Shown here: one piece after another, positions 30,959 to 38,679 of the stretch
Layout of the letters: each line of letters opens with the position of its first letter
Position numbering within the stretch: position 1 is the first letter of the stretch
Origin: Streptomyces sp. NBRC 110611
Lineage (GTDB): Bacteria; Actinomycetota; Actinomycetes; Streptomycetales; Streptomycetaceae
Assembly: GCF_001590865.1 (NCBI RefSeq)
Contig: NZ_BBUY01000004.1
Span: 322,761-363,493 of the forward strand
Length of the DNA stretch: 40,733 nucleotides
Direction: 5' to 3'
Notes under the pieces: generated by a model
The model's input: the letters and a program-made list of their open reading frames with translations, nothing else
The model's database searches: none
What the model was told of the DNA's origin: nothing
Program-made: the position numbers and the translations under genes

Positions 30959-33538
30959 ATGGAGCGTGACCCGTCCAACGGCGCCGGCAGGTCCGAGGCG
31001 GCGCCCCCGGGGGCCTCGCCCCGGGACGCGGCGCCCGGGCGGATACCGCTCGCCGTCGCGGTGGTGGACGCGGGCGGGCGGATCTCTCACTGGAGCAGTG
31101 GCGCCCGCAGGCTCTTCGGGCCCACCCGCGAGGAGGCGATCGGCGCCCCCGCCGTCGATCTGATGCCGGTCACCGGCGCGCTCGGCGGCGAGGAGTGGCC
31201 CGGGCGCGCGGGTCCGGCGGGCGGCATGCCGGCCGGCCCGGGGGAGGGCGGTGGCCTCGACCACCTCGACGCGTACGAAGAGCCCGGCCTGGCGGCCTCG
31301 TTGGGCGGCCGGACGCCCTATCCGACGGCGGGCCGGGCGCGGATGACCCTCGGCGCGGCGGGGCCGGGGGCACCGCTGGGAGGTCCCCCACCCGGCCGGA
31401 GGCTGGGGGAGGGGCTTCCGGCGCCGGCGCTGGACCTGCTGTGGTGGGCGTACCCCCTGGTCGGGCCGGGCGCCGGGCGGATCCTCGTACTCGCCGCGGA
31501 CGCCGGGAAGCTGGACGGCGAGCGGGGTCGGGAACGAGGCGGGCACGAGCGGTGGATGCCCGCCTTCGCGCTGCACACCGACTTCCCCGGCGCCGAGGAG
31601 CTGGCCCGCCGGCTGCCGGAGATCCTGCCGAGCATGAGCCCCCAGGAGAGCGCCCGGATCGTCTCCCAGGTCCTGGAGCTGGGCTATCCGGTGCTGGAGA
31701 TCAGCCGGCAGGAGCGCTTCCCGGTCACCCCGGACTGGGGCGTACCACGCCGGGTCGAGCGGCGCACCCGGCTGCTGCGGGCGGCGAACGCGGCGGCGGA
31801 CGACCCCCGGTCGGCCGCCGAGGCCGCCGAGGCCGCCGCCGAGCTGGCGTCCGACCTCGAATACGCCGCGGTCCGCGAGCGGCTGGAGTTCCTCAACGAG
31901 GTCAGCGGGCGGATCGGCTCCTCGCTCGACCTGGCCCGGACGATCCAGGAGGTCAGCGAGGCCGTCGTCCCGCGGTTCACCGACGTCGCCGGGACGTACC
32001 TGCGCGAACAGGTCATGGCGGGCGAGGGCTTCCCCGACGGGCCGCCGGACGCCACCACCATGTGGCACCGTGTCGCGGTCGAGCACAACGACGAGCCCGG
32101 GCGCTGGGACGATGTCATCCCGGTCGGCGAGGCCATGCCGTTCCCCGTCCACACACCGTTCTTCCAGTGCATGACCACCGGACAGCCGGTCCTCGTACCG
32201 CGGATCACCGAGGAGATGGGCAACGCCATCGCGGCGCAGTTCGAGAAGCGGGACATCAGCCCGCTGATCAACGGCCGCTCGATGCTGATCGTCCCGCTCA
32301 AGGCGCGCGACGTCGTCCTGGGCTTCATGATCCTGCTGCGGCATCCGGAGCGGACCGAGTTCAACGACATGGACCGGGTGACCGGTGCCGAACTGGCCGC
32401 CCGCGCCGGGCTGGTCCTCGACAACGCGCGGATGTACACGTTCCAGGAGAACGTCGCCGAGACGCTCCAGGACAGCATGCTGCCGCGGATCGCGCCGCGG
32501 ATGGCCGGCTGTGACACCGCCACCCGCTATCTGCCGGGCACCCGCCTCGGCAGGGTCGGCGGCGACTGGTTCGACACCATCAAACTGCCCGGTTCGCGGA
32601 CCGCGCTGGTCGTCGGCGATGTGATGGGCCACGGCCTCAACTCGGCCGCGATGATGGGCCAGTTGAGAACCGCCGTGCAGACCATGGCGGCCCTCGACCT
32701 GCCGCCCGCGCAGCTGCTGCGCAGCCTGGACGACCTCGCCCAGCGGCTCGGCGACGGCTACCTCGCCACCTGCCTCTACGCGGTCTACGACCCCATCGGA
32801 CAGCAGCTGACGATGGCCAACGCCGGGCATGTCCCGCCCGTCCTGGTACGCGCGGCGGACGGCCGCAGCCGGCTGCTGGAGCTGCCGACCGGCGCGCCCA
32901 TCGGCGTCGGCGGGGTGCCCTTCGAGGCCGTGACGGTGCCGGTCGAGCCCGGCGACCGCCTCGTGCTGTGCACGGACGGCCTGGTGGAGGTGCGCGGCAA
33001 GGACATCGGGGTGGGCCTGGCCGCGCTCGCCGAGTCCGCCGCGCACCCCGCCGCTTCCATGGACGACGCCTGCGACGCCATCATCCGGGCGCTGAACGTC
33101 ACCGACGACCGCAAGGACGATGTGGCGCTCCTGATGGTGCGGCTCAACGGCATCCCGCTGCACGCGGTCGCCGAATGGCGGCTGGCCATCGACGCCCGCG
33201 AGGTCGGGCGGGCCCGCGCCCTGGTGGGCCGGCAGCTCGCCGACTGGGGGCTCGGTCCGGCCGTCGAGACGGCCCAGCTGCTGGTCAGCGAGGTCGTCAC
33301 GAACGCCGTACGGCATGCGCACACCCAGCATGTGGTGCTGCGGCTGGTACGCACCGACGCTCTGCTGTGCGAGGTCTGGGACGACGACCACGCCCTGCCG
33401 CAGCTGTTGAACGCCGGCGCCGACGACGAGTCGGGCCGGGGCCTGCGGGTGGTGAGCCGACTGGCCCGGGAGTGGGGGACCAGCCGTACGTCCTCCGGCA
33501 AGGCGGTGTGGTTCGAACAGCCGCTGCCGAGGGGCTAG
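30959..33538 (+). CDS. PAS-GAF-SpoIIE phosphatase-HATPase regulator
   Basis: 859 residues. PAS domain ~18-75 (VAVVDAGGRISHWSSGARRLFGPTREEAIG); GAF ~304-494 (LEFLNEVSGRIGSSLDLARTIQEVSE); PP2C-type SpoIIE phosphatase ~520-722 with metal Asp residues in GGDWFD, GDVMGHG, CTDGLVE and DDVALL; C-terminal RsbW-like histidine-kinase ATPase ~739-855 (SEVVTNAVRHA N-box, DESGRGLRVVSRLA G-box). Such proteins dephosphorylate anti-sigma-antagonists and may also bind or phosphorylate them, controlling sigma factors in response to a signal. A palindromic element adds a Pro/Gly-rich patch (~137-152). GGAGGAG lies upstream of the ATG. Partner proteins not in this window. Confidence 0.92.
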   Translation: MERDPSNGAGRSEAAPPGASPRDAAPGRIPLAVAVVDAGGRISHWSSGARRLFGPTREEAIGAPAVDLMPVTGALGGEEWPGRAGPAGGMPAGPGEGGGLDHLDAYEEPGLAASLGGRTPYPTAGRARMTLGAAGPGAPLGGPPPGRRLGEGLPAPALDLLWWAYPLVGPGAGRILVLAADAGKLDGERGRERGGHERWMPAFALHTDFPGAEELARRLPEILPSMSPQESARIVSQVLELGYPVLEISRQERFPVTPDWGVPRRVERRTRLLRAANAAADDPRSAAEAAEAAAELASDLEYAAVRERLEFLNEVSGRIGSSLDLARTIQEVSEAVVPRFTDVAGTYLREQVMAGEGFPDGPPDATTMWHRVAVEHNDEPGRWDDVIPVGEAMPFPVHTPFFQCMTTGQPVLVPRITEEMGNAIAAQFEKRDISPLINGRSMLIVPLKARDVVLGFMILLRHPERTEFNDMDRVTGAELAARAGLVLDNARMYTFQENVAETLQDSMLPRIAPRMAGCDTATRYLPGTRLGRVGGDWFDTIKLPGSRTALVVGDVMGHGLNSAAMMGQLRTAVQTMAALDLPPAQLLRSLDDLAQRLGDGYLATCLYAVYDPIGQQLTMANAGHVPPVLVRAADGRSRLLELPTGAPIGVGGVPFEAVTVPVEPGDRLVLCTDGLVEVRGKDIGVGLAALAESAAHPAASMDDACDAIIRALNVTDDRKDDVALLMVRLNGIPLHAVAEWRLAIDAREVGRARALVGRQLADWGLGPAVETAQLLVSEVVTNAVRHAHTQHVVLRLVRTDALLCEVWDDDHALPQLLNAGADDESGRGLRVVSRLAREWGTSRTSSGKAVWFEQPLPRG
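31366..31412 (+). repeat. In-frame palindromic element C (in the phosphatase gene)
   Basis: GGGGGCACC (31366-31374), then CCCCCA (31385-31389 plus A) pairing with TGGGGG (31404-31409), ending GGGGGAGG. It is translated as GAPLGGPPPGRRLGEG between the PAS and GAF domains, in a low-complexity linker. Sequence skeleton matches the other three copies. Confidence 0.55.
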
Positions 33539-33616
33539 GGCCTGCCTCCCGGGGGATCCGTGGGTCCGCGTGCGGGTAGGGCATGCGAACGCTGGGTGGA
33601 AGTGGTGTGGGCACCC

Positions 33617-33646
33617 TTGCGGGGTGATCAGCCGCGCGCATAGCAA
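33617..33646 (+). promoter_or_regulatory. Leaderless promoter of the first methyltransferase
   Basis: TTGCGG (33617-33622), 18-base spacer, TAGCAA (33641-33646), then six bases to the ATG at 33653; no ribosome site. Confidence 0.45.
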
Positions 33647-33652
33647 TGGGGT

Positions 33653-34369
33653 ATGACCGCTTCGAGCCACACTCCGCAGGGATGGGAAGCCTTCTGGCGC
33701 GAGGTGCCGGGCGGCGCGGGCGAGACCTTCTGGGACTCGGACCCGTCGCTGACCGCCGCACTCCATCTGCCGTACTTCCGGCCACACTTCGACGCCGGAC
33801 TGCCGCTGGTCGACCTGGGCTGCGGCAACGGCACCCAGACCCACTACCTGGCTGGTCACTACGGACGCACCCTGGGGATCGACCTCTCCCCGGCGGCGAT
33901 CGCCCTGGCCCGGGCGGACGGCCCGGACTCCCCGGCCGAGTTCCGCGCCCTGGACGCCGTGGACAAGGCGGCGATCGACGCGCTGCGCGGTGAACTCGGC
34001 GACGTCAACATCTATCTGCGCGGCGTACTGCACCAGTGCACCCCCGAGGACCGCGCCCGGATCGTGGCCCATGCCGCGGTGCTGCTCGGCGCCCGTGGCC
34101 GGATCTTCGCGGTCGAACCGGCCGAGGCGGCCAAGGACGTCCTGATGTCGTTGGCGCGGCGTCCCACGGGCCTGCCCGGGAAGCTGCGGGCCGTCTTCGC
34201 GCACGGTATCTCCCCCGGGGAGATGGCCGATACCGACATCCCGCGGCTCCTGGAGGAGCACGGCCTCCGGACCGTCGCCTCGGGCCGGCTTCCGCTCTTC
34301 ACCACGGAGTCCGACGACGACGGCAGGCGGATCGAGCTGCCGACGAACTGGGTGGTGGCGGGAGCCTGA
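33653..34369 (+). CDS. Class I SAM-dependent methyltransferase
   Basis: 238 residues. SAM-binding motif I is LPLVDLGCGNGTQTHYLA (about 45-62), followed by GIDLSPAAIALARADG (acidic residue for the ribose) and NIYLRGVLHQCTPEDRARIVAHAAVLLGARGRIFAVEP. Methyl acceptor unknown. The 3' end runs antisense through the tail of the next gene for 71 bases. A leaderless promoter fits the ATG at 33653. Confidence 0.87.
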   Translation: MTASSHTPQGWEAFWREVPGGAGETFWDSDPSLTAALHLPYFRPHFDAGLPLVDLGCGNGTQTHYLAGHYGRTLGIDLSPAAIALARADGPDSPAEFRALDAVDKAAIDALRGELGDVNIYLRGVLHQCTPEDRARIVAHAAVLLGARGRIFAVEPAEAAKDVLMSLARRPTGLPGKLRAVFAHGISPGEMADTDIPRLLEEHGLRTVASGRLPLFTTESDDDGRRIELPTNWVVAGA

Positions 34370-35225
34370 CGGGAGCGGGCGGCCCGGCGGGGAACGCGTA
34401 CGCCGCCCGCCGCTGACCGAACCGCAGCCGGGTGACGAGCGGGCGGTCGGCGCGGAGCAGGGGCAGCGAGGCGGCGCGCGGAGCGAGGTAGCCCAGGAGG
34501 CCACGGCCGGCGGGGAGCGGGACATCGCTGACGCCGGTGATGGCGGGGTGGACGGTACGCAGCCGCTCCCGGTCGGCGGCGTCCATGCCCCAGGGCATCG
34601 GTGGCAGGGGCTGGCCGCCCGGGCCCCTGCCCTTGGTACGGGTACGGGCGCTCATCCGCCGTGACACCGTGTCGAACACCATCGCACCGCGGGGGAACGC
34701 CCCGGCACAGGCCGCGATCAGCGCGGTCACCTGGTCGAACTCCAGGTACATCAGCAGGCCCTGGGCGGTGACCAGGACCCCGCGCGAGGCGTCGATGTCC
34801 GTCATCCACCGGAGGTCGCGGGCGTCACAGGCGATGAGCCGTTGCCGGTCGCCGTGCGGCAGTACCCGCCGGCGCAGCGCGAGCGGGGCGGCGAGGTCGA
34901 CCGTCACCCACCGCGCCCGGCCGTTGTCCACCCGCCAGAACTGGGTCTCCAGGCCTTCGCCGAGCGCGATGACGGTCCCGTCCGGGTGAGCGTCGAGGAA
35001 TGCGCGCACCACGCCGTCGAAGCAGCGCGAGCGCAGCGCGATCGACTGGGCCATCCAGGGCCGGGCGGCGCCCAGCCGCTCCTCGAAGGCGAAGTCCACC
35101 TCCGTCACCAGCTGGACCGCCCGTGGATCGGGCAGCACCGTGTCGGGCCGGGCGGCCTCGGCGGCCCTGAGGTGGAGGGTCCACAGCGCTGTGGCGGGGA
35201 TCCCTCGGAGGTCGGTCTCGATCAT
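34299..35225 (-). CDS. Leucine-carboxyl-methyltransferase-type (PPM1/Tcmp) SAM methyltransferase
   Basis: 308 residues. Family marks: PATALWTLHLRAAEAARPDTVLPDPRA near the N-terminus, IALGEGLETQFWRVDNGRARWVTVDL (SAM site) and GVLVTAQGLLMYLEFDQVTALIAACAGAFPRGAMVFDTVSRRM. Often O-methyltransferases of secondary metabolism; substrate unknown. The last ~30 residues (PVRLPPPPSSSAARSACRRRR) are low complexity and are encoded inside the opposing methyltransferase gene, suggesting stop-codon loss and read-on into the neighbour. ATG 35225 chosen. Confidence 0.87.
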   Translation of the reverse strand: MIETDLRGIPATALWTLHLRAAEAARPDTVLPDPRAVQLVTEVDFAFEERLGAARPWMAQSIALRSRCFDGVVRAFLDAHPDGTVIALGEGLETQFWRVDNGRARWVTVDLAAPLALRRRVLPHGDRQRLIACDARDLRWMTDIDASRGVLVTAQGLLMYLEFDQVTALIAACAGAFPRGAMVFDTVSRRMSARTRTKGRGPGGQPLPPMPWGMDAADRERLRTVHPAITGVSDVPLPAGRGLLGYLAPRAASLPLLRADRPLVTRLRFGQRRAAYAFPAGPPAPVRLPPPPSSSAARSACRRRRTPW

Positions 35226-35289
35226 GCGGTGTTGATACCGCCGGTTCCGCGGCCCGCGGCGGAGGCCGGGGCGCGGGCCGGGGCGGCGG

Positions 35290-36189
35290 TCACCCGGGGG
35301 CAGGCATAGTCGTACCGCCGGGGACGCTCCGGCGCCGGGGGACGATCCGTGCGGGCCGGGCCGCGGACGCGCGGCGGTGGGCACCGGCCAGCAGCCGGCG
35401 GCTGCGCAGCGCCATCTCGATCTCGAAGCGGGTCCGGGGATCGCGGAGCCGCGAGCCGAAGAGCTTCTCCAGCTGGCGCATCCGGTAGCGCACGGTCTGC
35501 GGATGGATGCTGAGCGCCCTGGCCACCTCCGGTGCGCCCATCCCGCCCAGCCAGGCCAGCAGGGTGGCCTCCAGGCGCTCGCACCGCTCCGGGGTGAGGC
35601 CCGCCAGCGGGTGGAGCCGGCGGCTGATGAGGGCGCGGGCCAGCGACTCGTCCTGGAGGAGCAGGAGCGCCGAGAGGTGGTCGTCGACGAAGGCCAACCC
35701 GGCGTCCGGGCCGTCGTGCCGCGCGGCCAGGTCGAGCAGCCGGGAGGCGGCGCGTACCGAGGCGGCCGCCTCGTGCGCCGGCACCGCGTGGCCGACCGCG
35801 GCAGCGCGGTGGCGCAGCACGCCCTTCAGGCGGGCCCGGCCGCTCCGGTCGTCGGCGAGCGGGCCGGGGATCAGCAGGCCGGGCGCTTCGCCGGGCGCGC
35901 TGACGAGGCAGTCGCCGAGCGCGGCGGCCACCAGATGGAGGTCGGTGTCGGTCCGCAGCATGACCGCGCGGACCGTCTCGGGCAGCGGGCGGGCGGTGCG
36001 CAGGGTCTCCTCGATCAGCCGGGTGACCTGCGTACGGGCACTGTGCTGGAGGAGCTCCCGGAAGCGTGGATTGCGCTCGCAAAGTGACTGCGCGACCAGT
36101 TCGGTGAGGGCTGTCAGCTGGTCCCCGGAGTCCTCGGCCGGCAGGTGGCCGGGCTGTGGTAACCGGACGCTGTTGAGTACGTCGCTCAT
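35290..36189 (-). CDS. PucR family transcriptional regulator
   Basis: 299 residues. The C-terminal PucR helix-turn-helix is at about 225-270: CERLEATLLAWLGGMGAPEVARALSIHPQTVRYRMRQLEKLFGSRLRDPRTRFEIEMALRSRR. The N-terminal two thirds is helical (LVAQSLCERNPRFRELLQHSARTQVTRLIEETLR) without a recognisable ligand domain. Divergent from the peptidase operon, with strong dyads in the gap, so it most likely activates or represses that operon. The last ~30 residues are Arg/Pro-rich. Confidence 0.9.
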   Translation of the reverse strand: MSDVLNSVRLPQPGHLPAEDSGDQLTALTELVAQSLCERNPRFRELLQHSARTQVTRLIEETLRTARPLPETVRAVMLRTDTDLHLVAAALGDCLVSAPGEAPGLLIPGPLADDRSGRARLKGVLRHRAAAVGHAVPAHEAAASVRAASRLLDLAARHDGPDAGLAFVDDHLSALLLLQDESLARALISRRLHPLAGLTPERCERLEATLLAWLGGMGAPEVARALSIHPQTVRYRMRQLEKLFGSRLRDPRTRFEIEMALRSRRLLAGAHRRASAARPARIVPRRRSVPGGTTMPAPG

Positions 36190-36243
36190 CGTTCTGCCTC
36201 TGTCTCGTCCTGTGGGAGGCGGTCCGGGCTGTTGTACCGCACG

Positions 36244-36262
36244 CGGCACGTGCCGTCGGCAC
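36244..36262. promoter_or_regulatory. Overlapping palindromes near the pucR start
   Basis: CGGCACGTGCCG (36244-36255) is a perfect 12-bp palindrome; its right arm also begins GTGCCGTCGGCAC (36250-36262), a perfect 6-1-6 palindrome. The unit is thus CGGCAC-GTGCCG-T-CGGCAC, 55-73 bases upstream of the pucR ATG: a likely autoregulatory site. Confidence 0.5.
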
Positions 36263-36293
36263 CTGACAGATGTCCGTCGAAACCCCGTCGGAA

Positions 36294-36326
36294 TTCTGAC
36301 GCATGACGTTCCGATTTGCGACAGAA
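36294..36326. promoter_or_regulatory. Long dyad in the pucR/peptidase intergenic region
   Basis: TTCTGACGCA (36294-36303) and TGCGACAGAA (36317-36326) are inverted copies matching at nine of ten positions, with a 13-base spacer. It lies 116 bases or more upstream of the M55 start and is a candidate operator for the divergent operon. The right arm overlaps a weak promoter-like TTGCGA (36316). Confidence 0.5.
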
Positions 36327-36441
36327 ACTGTGCGGGATACGGCGTCACCCGAGCGTCCGCAGTGGCGTCCCGACAATGTGGGGAACAACCGATGACAGGA
36401 ACCGTGCGTACCGCCTCTTCGCTGCGATAGGACTGGTGACC

Positions 36442-37275
36442 GTGAAGATCCTTATCTCCGCCGACATGGAGGGCGCCACCGGCGTGACCTGGCCCGCCGA
36501 TGTGCTGCCCGGCACGCCCCAGTGGGAGCGGTGCCGCCATATGTTCACGTCCGACGTGAACGCCGCGATCGCCGGCTTCTTCGAGGGCGGCGCCGACGAG
36601 GTGCTGGTCAACGAGGCGCACTGGTCGATGCGCAACCTCCTGCTGGAACAGCTCGACGAACGGGCGCAGATGCTCACCGGCAAGCACAAGGCGCTGAGCA
36701 TGGTCGAGGGCGTCCAGCACGGTGACGTCGACGGCATCGCCTTCGTCGGCTACCACACCGGCGCCGGCACCGAAGGCGTCCTGGCGCACACCTACCTCGC
36801 CAACACCCTCACCGGCGTCTGGGTCGACGGCACCCGCGCCAGCGAGGGCTTTCTCAACTCCCTCGTGGTCGCCGAGTACGGCGTCCCGGTCGTGCTGGTC
36901 ACCGGCGACGACCGCACCTGCCAGGACGCGCTCGGATACGCCCCGCAGGCGCCCGGTGTGGCGGTCAAGGACTATGTGTCGCGCTATGCGGCGGTGTGCC
37001 GGCCCCCGGCCCGTACGGCCGCCGACATCCGGGCCGGGGCCCGCAAGGGAGCGGCGCTCGCGGTGCGTCATGAACCGGTCCGGCGCGGTCCGGTCCGCTT
37101 CGAGTTGGAGTTCGACGCGGCGCACCTGGTGGGTGCCGCGACATGTGTGCCCGGCGTGGAGCACAGTGGGGAACGCCGCGTCGCGTATACCAGTCAGAAC
37201 ATGTACGAAGCCATCCGCTGCTTCAAGACGGTCACCACCGTCGTGTCGTCGGCCCGGGAGGAAGAGTATGGCTGA
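36442..37275 (+). CDS. M55 family D-aminopeptidase (DppA-like)
   Basis: 277 residues. Zinc ligands of DppA are present at nearly identical positions: D8 and E10 in ISADMEGATGV, H60 in NEAHWSM, H105 in VGYHTG and E135 in TRASEG; H116 in EGVLAHTY matches the proposed catalytic His. Family members release N-terminal D-amino acids from peptides, especially D-Ala, and form ring-shaped oligomers in the cytosol. GTG 36442 was chosen (AGGA about nine bases upstream); GTG 36436 is an alternative. Its stop overlaps the M20 gene start by eight bases. Confidence 0.9.
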   Translation: MKILISADMEGATGVTWPADVLPGTPQWERCRHMFTSDVNAAIAGFFEGGADEVLVNEAHWSMRNLLLEQLDERAQMLTGKHKALSMVEGVQHGDVDGIAFVGYHTGAGTEGVLAHTYLANTLTGVWVDGTRASEGFLNSLVVAEYGVPVVLVTGDDRTCQDALGYAPQAPGVAVKDYVSRYAAVCRPPARTAADIRAGARKGAALAVRHEPVRRGPVRFELEFDAAHLVGAATCVPGVEHSGERRVAYTSQNMYEAIRCFKTVTTVVSSAREEEYG

Positions 37276-38632
37276 GGTCGGAACGGCCGCGGACCCCGCG
37301 ACCGGAAACGGTGCGGCGGTGGACCGGCTGGCGCTGGACGAGGTCGTGCGGTTCACCTCCGAGCTGATCCGGATCGACACCAGCAACACCGGGGACGGCT
37401 GCTGCCGGGAGCGTCCGGCCGCCGAGTACGTCGCCGAGCGGCTGGCCGATGCCGGGATCGCGCCGACGCTGCTGGAGCGCACCAAGGGCCGGACGAACGT
37501 GGTGGCCCGTATCGAGGGCACCGACCCGGCCGCCGACGCCCTGCTGGTCCACGGCCATCTGGACGTGGTACCGGCCGAGCCCGGCGACTGGCGCGTGCAC
37601 CCGTTCTCCGGCGAGGTCCGCGACGGCGTGGTCTGGGGCCGGGGCGCGGTCGACATGAAGAACACGGACGCGATGGTGCTCGCCGTCGTCCGGCGGTGGG
37701 CGCGCACCGGCGTACGGCCGCGGCGGGACATCGTGCTGGCCTTCACCGCCGACGAGGAGGCCGGCGCCGACGACGGCGCGGGCTTCCTGGCCGACCGGCA
37801 CCCGGACCTCTTCGAGGGCTGCACCGAAGGCATCGGCGAGTCCGGGGCGTTCACCTTCCACGCCGGCGACGGGCTGCGGCTGTACCCGGTCGCGGCCGGC
37901 GAGCGCGGCACGGCCTGGCTGAAGCTGTCGGCCACCGGCCGCGCGGGGCACGGCTCGAAGGTCAACCATGACAACGCGGTCAGCCGGATCGCCGCCGCGG
38001 TGGCCCGGATCGGCGCGTACGAGTGGCCGGTCCGGCTCACCCCCGCCGTCCGGGCCGCACTCGGCGAACTCGCCGCGCTGCACGCCGTCGACGCCGACCT
38101 CGACGCGCCCGGCCTCGACGTCGACGCACTGCTGGACCGGCTCGGCCCGTCCGCCAAGCTGGTCGAGCCGACCGTCCGCAACAGCACCAACCCGACCATG
38201 CTGACGGCCGGTTACAAGGTCAATGTGATCCCGGGGTCCGCCCTCGCCTATGTGGACGGCCGGGTCGTCCCCGGTGGCGAGGCGGAGTTCCGCACCACCC
38301 TGGACGAGCTCACCGGCCCCGAGGTGGACTGGGACTACCACCACGGCTCGGTCGCCCTCCAGGCTCCGGTCGACTCCCCGTTGTTCGCCGCGATGCGGGC
38401 CGCCGTCGCACGGTTCGATCCGGGCGGCCACACCGTGCCGTACTGCATGTCCGGCGGCACCGACGCCAAGCAGTTCTCCCGGCTGGGCATCACCGGCTAC
38501 GGTTTCTCCCCCCTCTGGCTGCCCGAGGGCTTCGACTACCAGGCGCTCTTCCACGGCGTGGACGAACGCGTACCGGTCGAGGGCCTGCACTTCGGCGTCC
38601 GGGTGCTCGACCACTTCCTGCGCGCCGCCTGA
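37268..38632 (+). CDS. M20 family metallopeptidase
   Basis: 454 residues. The two-zinc site is complete: H97 and D99 in LLVHGHLDVVP, bridging D129 in GRGAVDMKN, catalytic/ligand Glu pair E163-E164 in FTADEEAG, and a late His in YQALFHGVDE. GHGSKVNHDNAVSRIAAAVARI marks the dimerisation domain. Family includes carboxypeptidases, dipeptidases and deacylases (ArgE/DapE-like). ATG 37268 overlaps the M55 stop, so both proteins are made together. No signal peptide, so cytosolic. Exact peptide specificity unknown. Confidence 0.92.
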   Translation: MAEVGTAADPATGNGAAVDRLALDEVVRFTSELIRIDTSNTGDGCCRERPAAEYVAERLADAGIAPTLLERTKGRTNVVARIEGTDPAADALLVHGHLDVVPAEPGDWRVHPFSGEVRDGVVWGRGAVDMKNTDAMVLAVVRRWARTGVRPRRDIVLAFTADEEAGADDGAGFLADRHPDLFEGCTEGIGESGAFTFHAGDGLRLYPVAAGERGTAWLKLSATGRAGHGSKVNHDNAVSRIAAAVARIGAYEWPVRLTPAVRAALGELAALHAVDADLDAPGLDVDALLDRLGPSAKLVEPTVRNSTNPTMLTAGYKVNVIPGSALAYVDGRVVPGGEAEFRTTLDELTGPEVDWDYHHGSVALQAPVDSPLFAAMRAAVARFDPGGHTVPYCMSGGTDAKQFSRLGITGYGFSPLWLPEGFDYQALFHGVDERVPVEGLHFGVRVLDHFLRAA

Positions 38633-38679
38633 CCGGCGTCCCACCCCCCAACCGACCGGCGGACGAGAGGAACTCCAGC

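Noticed and set aside
30740..34525. About 1,260-codon open frame antisense to the SpoIIE-type phosphatase
   Set aside because: Arg/Gly/Pro/His-rich, no domains, spans a terminator and intergenic regions; explained by the codon bias of the sense gene.
36190..38199. Long in-frame N-terminal extension of the PucR gene through the opposite peptidase genes
   Set aside because: The extension is antisense to conserved enzymes and has shadow-like composition; the start at 36189 begins the sensible protein.
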